Notes under the pieces: generated by a model
The model's input: only the letters and a program-made list of their open reading frames with translations
Databases searched by the model: none
What the model was told of the DNA's origin: nothing
Shown here: positions 51,644 to 64,000 of the stretch, piece by piece
Position numbering within the stretch: position 1 is the stretch's first letter
Layout: every line of letters begins with the position of its first letter
Source: Pristionchus mayeri
Lineage: Eukaryota; Nematoda; Chromadorea; Rhabditida; Neodiplogasteridae
DNA length: 64,000 nucleotides
Reading direction: 5' to 3'
Assembly: GCA_036245805.1 (NCBI GenBank)
Contig: BTRK01000005.1
Coordinates: 49,964,553 to 50,028,552 of the forward strand
Translations under genes and position numbers: made by a program

Positions 51644-52313
51644 TGTGCTAAAACGATGACGTTGGTGTAATAAGTTTGCGAAAAAATAATAAATGGTTTT
51701 TAACCATTCAACAATCAATAGCCATGGTAGATAACATTCTGCTACGTTATTTATTCATCAGTAGTCGCACAATTAATTGAAATATATTCAGAACACAACA
51801 AATTTCACTTAGAACCCAATAAGAGCTAATCAGAAGAATTAATTCGTTCCATTTTTCTCTGATACAAAAATACAACACTAAATCTTAGACATATATAAGG
51901 CAAATATGGGTTCTATAAATGTTCATAGTAAACTTGTTATTCTTTATTAACATAAAGAGAAGATCGCAACCGGCGAACAGCCTACAAACGCATTTTTATG
52001 AGAAGGGAAAAAGTTTTGAAAAATCACCATTTAAAATTACGAAAATTCAGAAATAGGCTACTCCACCCTGATTCTTAAAGTTTGTGGAATATTCTTTTCT
52101 TATAAACAAGTGCGCAAGAGGATATCTACCTAGCTGAATCAAAACAATGTTTACGAACCACTTTGGGAGGAGGGAGGGGAATGGAAGCGCGATAAGCACC
52201 CAGATATCTAGTCGGCTATGATGCTTAAATCCTTTAATACATTATCACGTTACTGAAAAAAGATATACACCAGGCAAGTTTTCGAGTACTATATTATATA
52301 GAGTATGAAGTGC
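51644..52313. other. Spacer between rab-8 and DEK (same strand)
   Basis: 670 bp separate the rab-8 stop from the DEK start on the same strand. This is wider than the roughly 100-bp gaps usual in nematode operons, so separate promoters are likely. No further gene or repeat was recognised. Confidence 0.5.
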
Positions 52314-58467
<6,154 letters not shown>

Positions 58468-58613
58468 CTGCACTTGTTAGTGGGACCTGAAATTTGAACA
58501 ATTGGTCTAATTATAGTTATCAAAACTAACAAAATCATAACATAGGTGAAAATATAATTAAGAACTAATGTAAACAGGTGCAGAAAATGCGGGAAATTTG
58601 AACGTGTCTATAC

Positions 58614-58841
58614 TCCGGTTTTCGGGTGCAGGATGCGCGCCACTTTGCGAAGTGGTGCCACATGCCTCCTCGTTTCGCATTCTCTTTTGTAGGCGATAAG
58701 ACAGTTCGGAAATTCTAACTACAGTTCAGGAATCCCAACTAGATAGTTAACTCGGAAAAGGGCTCGACGAGAGAGCACACTAAACTAGGAGTGCTGCGCC
58801 GCTTTGCAAAAGTGGCGCGCATCCTGCGTTGGAAAACCGGA
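58614..58841. mobile_element. Inverted-repeat element, 228 bp
   Basis: Terminal inverted repeats of about 45 bp share TCCGGTTTTC, GCAGGATGCGCGCCACTTTG and its inverse, with a few mismatches. The middle is unpaired. No clear target duplication was seen, and no coding capacity. Confidence 0.75.
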
Positions 58842-59200
58842 TTATGTGTACGTACGTATACCGTATATATACGGACGCCATATTAGTTACTATAGCGCGG
58901 CCACCAGGCACCCCACTTTTAGGAAAAATAATCGTGGTGAAACATGTTGTTTAAACATGTATTAACATGTTTTTAACGTTGGGCTTCAATTTTAAATTTA
59001 ATTTCAATGAAAGCATAATTGGAGTTGTTTTGAGCGTCATGCCTGAATAGATACCAAGCCCCACCTTGCTTTTTATTTTTATTTCGCATATGCTTACGCT
59101 GTTTATACAAAACGTCCACAAATGCTCATGATCAAGCCATCTTACCGAAAACGATGTCGAGGAACAACTGAAGCTAGGCTAGTCCATATCGGCTAGGCAA

Positions 59201-59340
59201 TAGGGTTGGCATTACGATGGGGGTAGCGAGCTATTTAGTTCGAGCTCGTTACGCCCCCCCCCCCTCCCCCTCTCGGATTGCGAAATACGGGGAGGGGAGG
59301 CGTAATGAGCTCGTTACCTCCCCTTATATTGCCAACCCTA
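59201..59340. mobile_element. hAT-type MITE with perfect 8-bp duplication
   Basis: The 140-bp element starts TAGGGTTGGCA and ends with TGCCAACCCTA, flanked by identical octamers CTAGGCAA at 59193-59200 and 59341-59348. It carries inner inverted segments (GAGCTCGTTAC on both sides) and an 11-base poly-C run (59254-59264). It lies about 115 bp upstream of the PCMTD start codon, where it could affect transcription. Confidence 0.93.
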
Positions 59341-59456
59341 CTAGGCAACCACAGTCTTTTCAGTTTTGGTTAGGTTTGAGGCAAAACGACTCAACCGCTC
59401 CAGCGCTGTTAAGTTATCCATTGATGTTTTATGTGTTTCAGGAGAATACTCGAGAA

Positions 59457-63882
<4,426 letters not shown>

Positions 63883-64000
63883 AAATCTCCCTCAATCGGT
63901 CGACTTTTCCCAAAAGCGTTTTCCTCGCTTTATCATCTATTTTTATTGCAAATTTACCGCTGAAGAATAATATTACATGACGTCCCAACCTGAAAATACA

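Larger units (their letters stand above)
58468..59456. other. Divergent promoter region of rab-8 and the PCMTD gene
   Basis: Less than 1 kb separates the rab-8 start (-) and the PCMTD start (+), so both promoters must lie here or further upstream. It contains two inverted-repeat elements (58614-58841 and 59201-59340). No TATA box stands out. A TTTCAG acceptor directly precedes the PCMTD start region (59441), which could be a trans-splice site. Confidence 0.5.

Overview
This is animal nuclear DNA, most probably from a free-living or parasitic nematode (a rhabditid or diplogastrid is my best guess). The reasons are many small exons split by introns often near 50 bp, pyrimidine-rich acceptors ending in TTNCAG, an AT-rich background, scattered poly-G/C runs, and RTE-like and CR1/Jockey-like retroelements of a type common in nematodes. 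No prokaryotic features, CRISPR array or rRNA were seen. Species assignment is inference.

Layout. (1) 2.6-4.3 kb, + strand: a small ankyrin-repeat protein whose seven exons give an exact 178-codon frame. (2) 6.1-11.4 kb, - strand: importin beta (karyopherin beta 1). (3) 14.2-39.3 kb, - strand: one very long gene for a TRPM-family cation channel (GON-2/GTL-like), with the N-terminal SLOG/LSDAT region near 27-33 kb, the membrane channel near 17.7-19.3 kb, and an acidic C-terminal tail. (4) 38.4-39.1 kb and 41.2-42.2 kb: weakly supported small gene candidates. (5) 42.5-51.6 kb, - strand: a DEK chromatin protein. (6) 52.3-58.5 kb, - strand: RAB-8 GTPase. (7) 59.5-63.9 kb, + strand, divergent from rab-8: a PCMTD-type protein-isoaspartate-methyltransferase-like protein.

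The main genes are ordinary housekeeping or signalling genes with no common pathway: nuclear import, cation entry, chromatin architecture, vesicle traffic and a methyltransferase-fold protein. What stands out is the mobile DNA in their introns and spacers. Long inverted repeats (about 90 bp to 1.9 kb), several MITEs (three with exact 8-bp target duplications), a mariner relic with TA flanks, tRNA-derived SINE-like units, an RTE-like element beside an internally deleted inverted relative, and a CR1/Jockey-like element that inserted inside an older inverted-repeat element are all visible. Most palindromes lie in transcribed introns and would fold into long double-stranded RNA. I found no convincing new multi-gene system. 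Exon ends for the large genes are approximate unless stated.
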